NCBI GenBank assembly: GCA_025716815.1
Contig: JAIXMN010000019.1
Coordinates: forward strand, 744,001-808,000
Direction: 5' to 3'
Length of the DNA stretch: 64,000 nt
From: Dichotomocladium elegans
Lineage: Eukaryota; Mucoromycota; Mucoromycetes; Mucorales; Lichtheimiaceae
Below are positions 1 through 11,149 of the stretch, in pieces. The notes under the pieces are model-generated. The model was given only the letters and a program-made list of their open reading frames with translations. It did no database searches and was not told the origin of the DNA. A program made the translations under genes and the position numbers. The first letter of the stretch is position 1. Every line of letters begins with the position of its first letter.

Positions 1-94
1 CCCCGCATGAAGCTTTTCTACAGGCCGGAGCCCGCTCTTCCCCCCCTCTTTCCCTCTCTCTCTCGCCACTTTGCCAATACATTTTTCTCTGTAC

Positions 95-1960
95 ATGGCC
101 ACACGGGATCGGCAACCACTGGATGCAGACAGAATCAAAGTCTTAAAACAGAAACGACGTGCTAAAAAGAAAGCACGCAAGCAGCGACATCAGGATCTTT
201 CTCTTGAGACAAATGCAAAGAAAACACCAAAAGAATCCGGTTCTGACAGTCCCAACGACATTGACAGCGCCAATATCTATTATACCGACAATTCAATCCA
301 CGCCGCATTAGAGTATTCAAGTAGGGAATGGCAGGAGCTCATTCCCGTACTTGATCATTTTACCTGGTCAAGCCAGAACCAACCAGTACTGCAAGCGGAT
401 CGCTCTTTGTCATATTCAGCCAATAACACACAGCAACCAACTGTTGTGTCGGATTGCGAGCAGGAGCGACAACCTTCGCGTAAGAAGTTGAAAAGACTTG
501 CGCAACTCACTCTGGAAGAGCTGAAACAAATTGCAGATGTACCGGAAGTGGTAGAGGTGAGGAAAGATCCTTGCTCAAATCTATGGCTGACTAAAATATC
601 GATTTCTCCAGCCATGGGATGTGACCGCAGCTGACCCTGAGCTATTGGTCAGCCTCAAGGGGTATCGGAATACGGTACCTGTTCCTCGACACTGGTGCCG
701 GAAATATGCCTATCTTCATCATCGCAAGGATCGGCCAGCTTGGCAACTTCCTGGTAACGTCGCTATCTCGGCTCCCCCACCCCCACACGCACGCACACAT
801 TCGTAGATATGCGGTCCTCTGGAGTCAGAAGCTAATGGATTAAATATCAGATTATATCGCTCAGACTGGCATTGCAGACACACGCGACGCCATGCGACAA
901 AAGGAGGCTAGAGCAAGTGCTCGGCGGCGCGCACGTCTCAATCCCAAGCTGGGCAAGATGGACATCGACTATCAAAAGCTCCATGACGCATTTTTCAAAT
1001 ATCCAATACATGTTCGCATAAGCCGGCACGGTGAATTGTATTATGAGGGAAAAGAATGGAACGACTATTATCAGCCAGGTGTCCTTTCCGAGACGCTGCG
1101 TACAGCACTAGGCATGGACAACAACGCTGATAGTCCACCGCCATGGCTCTACAGCATGCAGCGCCATGGGCCACCTCCTGGGCATATGAGACTCTTGCTG
1201 CCTGGTGTCAATGCACCTGCACCCAAGGGTGCCCCTCTGGGATATCAACGTGGCGGGTGGGGTGCTCCGCCACCACCCCTGCCAACGGAGCATAATAGGG
1301 ACGATGAGGTATGTGTTGGTACGCTTACTAAGCCATGTCATATTGATGATTAATTAGGACAACGAGCCAATTGATAAACGGCTATGGGGCGAATTGCTGG
1401 ACAACGAATATGGGCTAGCTCGGGAAGGTATGATAAAACCCTCCCTATACCAAAGTTAATGTCAGCATGCTTATTTTTTTTTAGAACAACTGAGTGATAG
1501 AAGCGATGAAGACGAAGCTAAAGAGATAATGAGTATTGAGGACGAGCCCATAGCAGAGTACGATGTACCGGAAGCGATTGAGCTGCGCAAAACCCGGCCT
1601 GCAACTTCATCCAGTCAGGGCACAAGCCTAGGCCAGGAGTTGCCACTCTATCATGTCCTCACCCCTTCGGTTAACCCTAGCTTGAATGAGTTTTTACCGT
1701 CTGAGCACATCTATAATATTCCGGCGTCAAAAGATGTGGATGTAGCAGTACACGACCCAAGCGAGCTGGAAGATACAAGCCTCCTGATGTCCAAATACGA
1801 AGACGCACAAGATGCTCTGCCATCGTCGAGACCGCCACAGCCGTCTCAGTCACGTATAGACGTCTCTGACATGCTCCTTAAACATGTCCAGCTTCAGGCA
1901 AAACGACGTAAACAGCAAGACCGATACAAACAGTCAAAAAAGAAGGACTTTCGGTTCTAG
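95..1960 (+). CDS. CUS1: Splicing factor 3B subunit 2 (SF3B2/SAP145/Cus1)
   Basis: U2 snRNP SF3b component that helps anchor the U2 snRNP near the branch site. Five exons: 95-556, 612-753, 851-1308, 1358-1427, 1485-1960, giving about 535 aa. The first in-frame ATG is at 95. The N-terminus is lysine/arginine-rich. The DUF382 region (about residues 150-280) shows VTAADPELL, VPVPRHWC and KMDIDYQKLHDAFF. The PSP proline-rich motif follows (PPPWLYSMQRHGPPP, about 285-340). The C-terminus ends in a basic tail KKDFRF, close to the family ending KEFKF. All introns are GT-AG and restore the reading frame. Length is in the range of compact fungal members. Family assignment is very secure; the start could shift if an upstream exon lies outside the window. 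Confidence 0.93.
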
Positions 1961-2112
1961 CAGTACGGCTCAAGTAACTATAAAAGGAGAGAAAATACCC
2001 AGCTTTCAAGCGGGGAAATTGGTTCCGTCAATCTTTATTCCCTTTATTTTCTTGAGGAGGTCCGCCCGCCCCCCCCCAACCCCAACCCAACAGCATTAGT
2101 CGCATCACCACC

Positions 2113-3375
2113 ATGGGTAAACCAACATGGCCCTCCGCTAGACGAGCCACCTAATGCTGACCTTTACAGCCTCGACAAAGCTTCTTGTTCTTTTGCTTTT
2201 GACAGTTCAGAACAGCGCACTGAACCTGGTGATGCGCTATACCCGTGCAAATGTCCCTGCCGATCAGCAATACCTGTCAACGACTGCCGTGTTCACCAAC
2301 GAAATCCTCAAGTGGATCATTTGCTTTTCTGCACTCTATATAGGGACAGGGCACTATTCCTTCCGGCGGGTAATGACTCGGCTCCATTATGAGTTCATGG
2401 TGCAGTGGCGGACGAGCATAAAATCAGCTGTGCCTGCCGTCATTTACCTCATTCAGGTGAGTCTCGATATCATTACTGCACCTACTTTCTATGCATTCTG
2501 CAAACGACAGAGTATGATCTCTCTTGTCATCCTTTTCTAGTTTCATATATGCATGTTCGGGCTTGGTTAAGCTAATCGTTTCGTCGTACATCCATATGTA
2601 CATAGAATAATCTTCAATATATTGCAGCAAGCAAGCTTGATGTGGCAACGTTTTCTGTCACCTATCAGCTCAAGATCCTTACGACGGCTTTTTTCAGCTG
2701 GCTGATGCTCCAAAAAGTCCTGACTCGGGCGCAGTGGTCTGCATTGGCCTTGCTAACCCTCGGCATTGCCCTTGTGGTGTTATCATCATCGACACCGTCT
2801 TCGGATGTAGGTTCATCCGCAATGGCTGTTGGAAACCAGACAGACTTTGGAGGATATGCGGCCGTTCTCTCGGCGTGTGTTCTCTCAGGCATGGCAGCTG
2901 TGTACACTGAGAAAATTATTAAACGCAAGCCACGAAATCACTTGGTGCTCGATCCAAGTGTGGGTGATAAGGACATGACCTTATGGTGGGTGGATAATAT
3001 GCGGCTCGCGACGTTCTCCGTCCTGTTTGGCGTGATGTCGTTGATCCAAGACATGGGAGTGATCCAAGATAAGGGATTCTTTGCCCATTACACAGGCTGG
3101 ACATGGTGTGTCATCTTACTGCAGGCCATAGGAGGTTTGGTAGTCGGATTGGTAGTTAAATTTGCGGGTAAGTTTCAGCTACTGGGGAGTTTTGGCTCTA
3201 CCCCGAAAGCTTAAGTAACATTTTTATAGATTCGATTCTTAAAGGCTTCGCAACAAGTATCAGTATCATCCTATCGAGCTTGATGAGTGTATGGCTGTTT
3301 GAATTCTCGTTGTCGGGGACATTTGTGGTTGGCGCGGCAATGGTGCTCTATGCAAGCTATCTCTATGGTCCCTAG
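2113..3375 (+). CDS. Nucleotide-sugar transporter, UDP-galactose transporter type (SLC35A)
   Basis: Golgi membrane antiporter that imports a UDP-sugar, probably UDP-galactose, for glycosylation. Exons 2113-2116, 2170-2456, 2606-3167 and 3230-3375, about 332 aa. The first coding exon is only ATGG. The intron at 2117-2169 then restores M-A-S-T-K-L-L, which I prefer because the ORF upstream of that splice has no good start and the intron carries a CTGAC branch site. Family motifs seen: QNSALNLVMRYTR near the N-terminus, NNLQYIAASKLDVATFSVTYQLKI after intron 2, and GGLVVGLVVKFADSILKGFATS near the end. Around ten hydrophobic segments are visible. An AATAAA lies at 3380-3385, five bases after the stop. 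Exact substrate is inferred from the family only. Confidence 0.9.
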
Positions 3376-4003
3376 ATCGAATAAAAAGATACTCCACCTT
3401 GGATGAAAAATGACTCCTAATAGAATAACCCATTGCTCAATAGTATTCAAGATGGCTACGCGAAAACTCTATATCCCATCGTTGTAGTTGGGGGATTCAA
3501 AGGGGGAGCATATGCCTACAACTACTAACGTATCACCCAACCAAGTTGACAGCACGGTCAAAGGAACGTGTTTGAAGCGGGCTCATTTCTTTTTTTTTTA
3601 TCTACACAGTCGTTGACTAATACTGCCTACTGACGTGTTAGTATGACGCCATATCAAATAGGAAGGGGTCAGGGTTATTCCATAGGAAAGAACCCTAGTC
3701 AGCTCTATTCTACACAAGGAAAAGGGTGATGGTGCTCATTCTTCAGAAGTCAACTGATCCAAGGCTTAAAAAAAAAGAGATGGTGACGCGCTTTTTTTGA
3801 TATGTGGTATCCGGAAAATCCGCTTCCGTTAGCTTTGTGCTGGGGGAAGGCGCAAATGCGGAGTGATGCAATCCGCCAGAGGGAAACTATTTCTGATTAA
3901 CTCGCATCAGCGTTGCGTCACTTGAATGAATGCTCCACATAATAATCCAGGCTGAGTTCGCGCGTTCATTATTTTTTTTTTCTCATTGCTTCTTTCCCCA
4001 CCC
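3376..4003. other. Intergenic region between transporter and SOD2
   Basis: Holds the transporter polyadenylation signal (AATAAA at 3380-3385) and the Mn-SOD promoter/leader. Several T and A homopolymers are present, and a pyrimidine-rich stretch precedes the SOD start codon. I see no RNA gene or conserved ORF. Confidence 0.5.
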
Positions 4004-5197
4004 ATGTTCTCCATTGCTGCTCGTACTGTCAAGTCCTCTGCGTTCAAGCCTACTCTTCGTAACTTGACTGCTGTCCGCACCAAGGTCACCTTGCCCGCGC
4101 TTCCCTACGCATATAATGTACGTGTTTCCTTTTACTTCTAAAGCGATCTAGTGTCAAATATCCTCAACGAGAAACGAACGCGTCCCGTTCTCTTTCAATG
4201 TATAGGCCTTGGAACCCTATATCAGCGCTGAAATCATGGAGCTTCACCACGCCAAACACCATCAGGCCTATGTCAACGGCTACAACCAGGCCGAGGAAAA
4301 GCTGGGTCAGTCGTTCCAGGGTGGCAACATCACTGAGCAGATTGCTCTTCAGAACGCTATCAAGTTCAACGGAGGCGGTAAGTAACTTCGCCCATCCGCG
4401 GGAGGGCAGAACGGATATGGCTTTTATTGACAAGAGATGCATACTAGGCCACATCAACCATAGCTTGTTCTGGAAAAACCTTGCTCCTAAGAACAACGGA
4501 GGCGGTGGCAAGCCCGAGGGTGCCCTGCTGAGTGCTATCGAGGCCGAGTGGGGATCGTTTGACGATTTCAAGGCCAAGTTTAACGCTGCTGCTGCCAGTG
4601 TCCAGGGTATGTTAACAGGATGGGGAGAAAAAGGGCAAACAATTATGCAAGCACGCGTGTACGCATAATTCACACATTTCACTCACGCATGTGTACGTGC
4701 GCTATTGTATCTCTTGTTTTTTTTAAATCCGCGGTTCGGCTTATCCCTTAGGCTCTGGCTGGGCATGGCTGGTAATTAAAAAAAGAAAAACGGTATTAAG
4801 TTTGTCCGAAAAACGAAGCTCAGTGGCTATTTTTTTTTTTTTTTGCAGGGCTACAACAAGGAGTCCAAGCGCCTTGCGATTGCCACGACTCCTAACCAGG
4901 ACCCACTGCTGTGTAAGTAGATGCACGTGATAATTAGCCGCATCGAGAGCCTGTAAACTAATAGTCGTGGTCCTACGTGTACAGCCCATGCTCCTCTCTT
5001 GGGTGTTGATGTCTGGGAACATGTAGGTTTCTCTTTCTTTTCCAACTTTTCCACGCCTTTTTTTTTAACAGCACCGATCGGTTGATTTGTAGGCCTATTA
5101 TCTCCAGTACAAGAACGTTCGCCCCGATTACCTCAAGGCTATCTGGGAAGTGATCAACTGGAAGGAGGTCAACGATCGTTTCACCAAGTCTCAGTAG
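4004..5197 (+). CDS. SOD2: Mitochondrial manganese superoxide dismutase
   Basis: Converts superoxide to hydrogen peroxide and oxygen in the mitochondrial matrix. Seven exons: 4004-4117, 4206-4377, 4448-4606, 4752-4771, 4849-4912, 4985-5022, 5093-5197, about 223 aa. The N-terminus ([20 protein letters not shown]) is basic and amphipathic, a mitochondrial presequence. The mature protein starts near [23 protein letters not shown]. Metal ligands are visible in [12 protein letters not shown], in HINHSLFW and in the [21 protein letters not shown] block (Asp and His). The GGGHINHS and [11 protein letters not shown] context is that of Mn-type enzymes. AATAAA at 5225-5230 is a likely poly(A) signal. 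The 20-nt fourth exon is unusually small. Confidence 0.95.
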
Positions 5198-5503
5198 AGG
5201 CGACGTGCACTCTGTCTTTGTACAAATAAAAATATGTACCAAAAAGAGCATTACAAGGGAAAGGTTTTTGGGGGAGAGGGAGTTGGCGCTGGTTGAAAGA
5301 TGCGCAGCATTTTCTTGTGACCAAGGTCGATCCTGATGAAGTGCGGAGAAAGATTCTACACCGAACGCGGCGATCATCGGCCGTTCATTGGCTGCGCCGT
5401 CGATCAAGGCCCTTTCTTACATTTTTCTTGTGCTTTCCTGACTTGGGCGTTTGCTCTTTCTCTCACTTTCCCTTTTTCTCCAAGCTTCACTTCCTCCTTC
5501 ACC

Positions 5504-5929
5504 ATGTCCTCTGCACTTGCGCTCCCAGTTGCCAACAACGACCATTATATGTTGTCGCATCGACCGGCAACGAGGCGACGGCCAACGCATCCCGACAGGC
5601 GACGCGATACATTTCAGCTCCTCCAGGTGATGATTGAGGAAAACAACAAGCGGATACAACGAGAGCGAGAGGTTGTCGACCCACCCGAGCATCGACGACG
5701 ATCCTCACCAAAGCTTCCCGCACTCTTAACAAACAAAGACGCAGCGTCTGCGTCTGAGGCCAATACCCCCGAACACACACTCAATAAACCCTTGGTAAGG
5801 TTCGCCACGCCACCGTCGCCAACGAGAGCTGTTGCCAGACGAACCTCGACGACCATGGAAAAGCTTCGCAATTTTCTGCACTTATCACCATCATCTTCAT
5901 CACGCATCAAGGCGTCCCTTCCTGTCTGA
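5504..5929 (+). CDS. Small basic protein of unknown function
   Basis: Single-exon reading frame of 141 aa with a favourable start context (CACCATGTC) after a pyrimidine-rich leader. Residues 20-70 are rich in arginine, with a predicted helical stretch (DTFQLLQVMIEENNKRIQRE). The rest is low-complexity Ser/Pro/Thr, ending near FLHLSPSSSSRIKASLPV. I recognise no domain. The product may be an intrinsically disordered regulator. It lies 306 bp after the SOD2 stop and is convergent with the fungalysin gene. Coding status rests on ORF length, start context and the helix-like segment only. Confidence 0.5.
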   Translation: MSSALALPVANNDHYMLSHRPATRRRPTHPDRRRDTFQLLQVMIEENNKRIQREREVVDPPEHRRRSSPKLPALLTNKDAASASEANTPEHTLNKPLVRFATPPSPTRAVARRTSTTMEKLRNFLHLSPSSSSRIKASLPV

Positions 5930-6649
5930 GCGCCCCATTCTACTACCCCATAGCATCAACTAGCATCATCCTCGCTCCCGCCCATTTCTGTTCTCTTTCT
6001 TCGAAACAAACTCCATCCCATTGTCTATATTTTTCTTATTTCAAAAAAAAATATTCCCACAAAGAGCAGCGAATAACCCTTCCTCTCCCCCTTTTTTTTT
6101 TTTACTTTTTCCACGTATCCACTGTACAAAAAAAATTAACATCCCAAGCGAAAAGAAAAAAAAAGAAGTACGCCCGCATCCATTTGAGGGAAAAAAAAAA
6201 AAAGATCAAAATTCCCGCCCCTCACTCTTCCCCCATGTCCCCCATACATATACAACTCTAGCATAGTACAGACTGTATTTTTCTTTAATGTCAATAAATG
6301 ATTCGTCCTAGGATGCGCCGATCCTAAATTTCCTTTTCTGTCCAGACCCGGTTTGTTTCGGTGGAAGATCCCCCACTTTTTCCATGACCTTTTTCTTGTG
6401 CAACTCGACAAGGACACATGAAACCCCTCGGTCTTGAAAAGCCGCGGGTTCCTTCGTGAATATCCAAGGAACCCAGAGCGTCTTCCGCCCACACCCCAAA
6501 AAACCCATCACTACTGCAAACTAATACCATGGGCACTCTCCCCCCTCCCCTCTGCTGTTTTGCGGTTGCTGGTCCCTACCCAAGACATGGGCTTTTTAGG
6601 AGACCAACAAATATCTCTTTTTTATGTACAGTACAATAATATAAGATTT
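5930..6649. other. Convergent intergenic region with homopolymer runs
   Basis: Lies between the 3' ends of the orphan gene and the fungalysin gene. It is dominated by poly-A, poly-T and C/T-rich stretches and one AATAAA (about 6293). No convincing coding or RNA feature was seen. Confidence 0.4.
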
Positions 6650-8992
6650 CTAGACTTCTTCGCACTCGCCTTCCTTGAGCGTATAGCTTTCTATTCTTTT
6701 CTCGTACCAGTTGTCTTCTCGAGTGAGCTTGGCCCCATAGCCGAGTCCTCGCTTGGCAAAAGCCTTGTAGATTGTGCAATAGTTCTCTCCACCCGTCAAA
6801 GCCTTATCGGCTGCGAGGATGGCATCGCGCGCCTCGACGAAACCGGGGTTGCAGGGCTGTAGGGCCATGCCGTCCAGGACCAGTTTCAGAGCAAGTGTAT
6901 TGCCGTGGGATCGGATATAGTCCAGAGCGGGGCCGAGATCGCCGTCCGCGCCGGGCAGCGGCGGGAACCATTCGGCCGTATACCCATGCTTCCCGACGAG
7001 GGCCCAGTAGACCTCATAGAGCATTTCGGCCCACACCTCGCCCTTGGCATGCACACCCCAGTAGTCGAACCGGTCCATGATAGCATATGTACTCGGGTTG
7101 GTCTTCATGCTGGTCGAATACTAGGAGAAATGAAGGTTTTTTTTTTGAGTTTCATTGCGCAATCTTTGATGCCACATCACAAGTGCCCCCCCCCTTTTTT
7201 TTTCTTGTGTGTATATATATATATACCTTGTATTTGCGGATACCTTGTCCTCCATTGGCCCAGTCGCCCATGCCAAACTCAGATTCGGGCGTGTCGTGTT
7301 CTGTCATCCGGATGATGGTAGCGACGAAATCGCCCCAACCTTCGCCCATGCCTCCGGCCTCACCCCAGCCAAGGCAGCTGCTATCCTTCGGACCACCCGT
7401 AAGGCGATTCGAAACACCGTGGGTGTATTCGTGAATGACGATGCCGCTTTCAAAGTCTCCATCGCGCATCGGTTGGGTCTGGTCCCAGACATACATGCGC
7501 ATTTTTCCATGGCGGCCGTCGGGCGGTGTAGCAAAGTTGGCATTATTGCGACCTTGGGAAGGTGGGGTGGGGAATTGGGATGAATGTCCTTTTTTTACTC
7601 TCTGTGCCTGTGTCTGTCTCACCTGATCCATCTTGGGCATTGGCAATGACTGCGTCATTGGCACAATCGTCGCCCTTGCGACCGCGGCCAAGATTATCCT
7701 GCTGGAAATTGCCGGCCTTTTCATCGAATCCATATCGATAATACAGATCATGGGCCATGTTGACCCAATAGAACAAATTGGTCACTGCGGCATCCTCGTA
7801 TTGGATGGGCTGCTGGGACACAAAGTCGGCTGTATAGTTGAAGATCACGTCGCCAGTGTCGTAATCAATCTTGCCGCTCGGACGGTAGTTCTGCTCCCAG
7901 CTGTAGCCGCCGTCAGGATTGGTATGTGTGTAGGCGTTATTGCCGATCGTCACGTTGAAGGTCATCATATGCCCGCTTTCGTGCGTGCCCTGCGCGTGCC
8001 ATCCCTCAGGACTGGCGTACCGATCATGCGGGTTCTTGACGAGCACCTGCTGCGTGTCGGACGGGTCATTGTTCCCGAACGGAATCACATTGTAATACGT
8101 GGCGGCGTCGGCCACCCAGTCTGCTAACGCGCCCAGTCTGCCATTGTCCGCATGGACCTGCGCATGGTACCAATGGTCCTCAAGCTCCATTTCCACGTCC
8201 CACACCTCCACAAGATCGCCCGACGCCGCCTGGAGGTACGCAGGCTTGGCTCGCACCGGCGACAGCGTCTGCGGCACATTGTCGATCAGCACGAACCCGT
8301 CCGTCAGCGACGTGGTCGTCGTCATCCTGTCCAAGGCTTCGGCGGCAGAATCATGCATCCCCACTTGTTCCATCAGTGCTACGACCGCTTGCTCGGGGCT
8401 CAGCTTCAATTGCGCTTGGGTCGTCGTGGTGGAATAGATGACCTGGAGACCTTGCTGGAAAGCCTTCATTCCAAAAAAGTGCTACGCATGAGATCCTGGG
8501 AAAACGGGTGGGGGAAAATAATATACTAATAGGGAGGGGCGGGGCAGGTACCTTGACAAACCAAGACCGGTGCTTCGGCCTGAAAAATGAGTCGCCATAG
8601 GTGACAATATTGCCGTGCTTATCCACATGGACATTGATTTTGCCGTTCATGACATCAAGGCCGTTCACGCGCTGGCGTACATAGACGTGCGTCATGCCGG
8701 TCAGATCGCTGGTGTACGCCGACTCGACATAAAAGTCGCTGTTGACTTTGCTTCGCACAAACTGGGTGGCAATCGATACAGCGTCATCCTGACCCTGAAG
8801 CCCGGCTGCAGCACGCAGAGTCATGAAAGCCGCGTTTCTCTCGACCTCGTCCACGAAGGGAGTAAACGTCCGCGGAATGGATGGACCGAACGGAGCCATT
8901 GTTGTTGTTGTTGTTCTAGCAATCGGCAGTGCCGCCACTCTCGTTGTTGCCGCTACAGCAGCAGCTATTACAACGAAATGCCATGTAACCAT
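6650..8992 (-). CDS. Fungalysin, extracellular metallopeptidase M36
   Basis: Secreted zinc endopeptidase used for extracellular protein digestion. Minus-strand exons, in order: 8992-8552, 8481-7623, 7552-7227, 7120-6650, about 698 aa. A signal peptide spans roughly residues 1-21 ([21 protein letters not shown]). An FTP-type propeptide follows ([16 protein letters not shown], then [22 protein letters not shown]). The catalytic domain carries the zinc motif HEYTH (about residue 473), followed by GLNRL-like VSNRLTGG and [10 protein letters not shown], whose Glu is the third ligand. Length is typical of the preproenzyme. GT-AG introns keep phase throughout. Probably regulated by nutrients, but no specific operator was identified. 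Confidence 0.93.
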
Positions 8993-11149
8993 GATGTAGT
9001 TGGGACGGAGAAGAAGAAGTAGTAATAAAAATTAGGTAGAGTTATCTTTTTTTTTTCAAAAAAAAAAATAAAAAACGGGGAGAGAGGAAGAGAGAAGGAA
9101 AGAGTAAGGAAAAAAAAAAAGAAAGAAACTTCGTGATGGCTTCAATCTTTTACGCCTTTTGGTGGGCTTTTTGTTATCGGTGCTGACGAATGCTTGAAGA
9201 TTCTACCCACATGACAAACAAGTACCTTTTTTTTTCGTCATCTGCAGGAACTCCGTTGCTGTATAAATTGTTTCATCACAAATAAAATCTCTCTTATCGA
9301 CAGGGTCCTGTAGGTCAGCATCCCTATTGGGGTGAAAACAAAAGGGCAATCGTTACAATAGGTTATAATTCGGGAAGATGATGTTTTTTGGGGGGACGCA
9401 TGATTTTATCTCTGTTACATAATTCGACTCACTCACACATATATACATATATATGTATATAAAGGACGTGACAAACGTGCCCACACGTAATGTCTTCCTC
9501 GTCCTGCATAAGCATGAAGATAGCGTAAAACGCGTTTTCTCATGCTCTCCTGCGAAAAGATAGGGGTTACAGATGTCATGCAAGCCGCAATGAAGCCCGG
9601 CCTTGAGCAGGATGATCCTATCGAGGGAGTGTGCATTTTTGCAGATGTAGCATATTATTCATGAACAAATTTTCCCTCCATCACCGCTTGACATGACACT
9701 CGTCTCTTCCGCTTCCACGCCCGCCATCTCCTCCTTCCCCCCCCCCAAAAAAAAATCTCATGCACTCTCTGTGTATCTGTTATGATTGTTTCCTTGGGTA
9801 CAGATGTCCCAATTCCCGTTTGTTTACTCAAAAGACAGCAAGGACAAAAAAATTAATCTCCTTAAAGAAAAAAAAAAAAAAGATGGCATTCACATGATCC
9901 CGATGATAAAGGCATATCTGCAATGATTGGTTTAGCCGCGAGTTCATCATCATCATCTACCCACGTGTTGAACTACATAGACCGTCAGGGGTTGTCGTAT
10001 TTAGCTTTTGCTGAGCTAGATATGCCAACCATGCTTTTTCTTTTATTATCGTCAGCATGAACAGTAATTCGGCGTGAAGGCAGAAACCTCAGCCGTTTAG
10101 ACAGTGTGTAGGACATAAGGCTGGCATGGTTTTTTACAGGCTTGTCTGTTAATCTAATTATTACCAAAAAGAAGAAGAAAAGATGCACATATACAGATGA
10201 TTGCTATTAATTCCATATTACCCTATTTATCAGCGAGCAAGAGAAAGGAGGGGTTGGGTGATGAGAGTCAGGTCGAGCAAACTGCTTGAAACGCAAACGA
10301 TGTCGTTATTTTTTTTTCGCTTGCATAGGCTGCAAACTTACATTACTTGTCTTTGATCCAGCAGGAAACGTTCCCTTAATCACCAATGATCCCATCCAAG
10401 TAGAGAGACATGCTTGGCTACGATTGTCAGCGCTATTTCGGGGATGGACTGCATTACTGATAAATATTTCTATCGCAGCCACCACCGGTAGATTCGACTT
10501 TGATGGGGGGGTGGGTTTGTGGACAAAACTTTGAGCAAATAGGTTGGTCATTCAAGTAAATAAAACGTGACCTACGATCTTTTTTTTTTTGAAAGGGCGA
10601 AAAAGAGAGAGAGAGAGGGCACACACCTCATCCGAATGCCATAAACTAACAGAACCAATTTCTGCGAATCAGGGTTCTTTTGCTAAAAATTATTTCTACA
10701 AATAAAGCCCTTGTTAGGTTTCAGGGAATGCTGAGATAGATGTATATACCTCTGGAGCAGTTGAGTTCTTTTGCTATGGAACCCGTTTTCAATAGCCGAT
10801 ACCCTCCTCCTCGTTTGAATCACTCGCAACCCCCCCCAACCCGTCCCCACGTTCAAGATAGCGGCAGCTTGCCCAGATCATGCGGGAGAAGAGCATTGTC
10901 ATTTATCTGCAGAATGCCTGCACAGAGCGCAAAAAAAGCGCTCATCGAGAGTTACTCGCATACTTACCTGCTGCTCTTTGAAAATGCCTGATTTCTAACT
11001 CCAATAAAGTTTTTGGTGTTGCTGTAAAAGCAAGTAGTTCCTGAGCTACTGGTAGAATCCCAAAACAACCTCCGCCCAAAAAAAAAGCAAGGCAAATGCC
11101 CAAAAAATTTTGTAAAGCTATTTTTTTTCCCTTTTGTCTTACACCATTT
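8993..11149. other. Gene-poor region, possible unresolved minus-strand exons
   Basis: Contains the fungalysin promoter and about 2 kb without a gene I can assemble. Two minus-strand blocks have protein-like composition: 10551-10342 (ends at a GTAAGT donor) and 10153-9985 (KRLRFLPSRRITVHADD near the end, then a stop). Their phases do not join with the obvious splice sites. The plus strand of the first block also reads openly (VFDPAGNVPLITNDPIQVERH). I cannot decide between a decayed gene, untranslated RNA or chance. Confidence 0.25.
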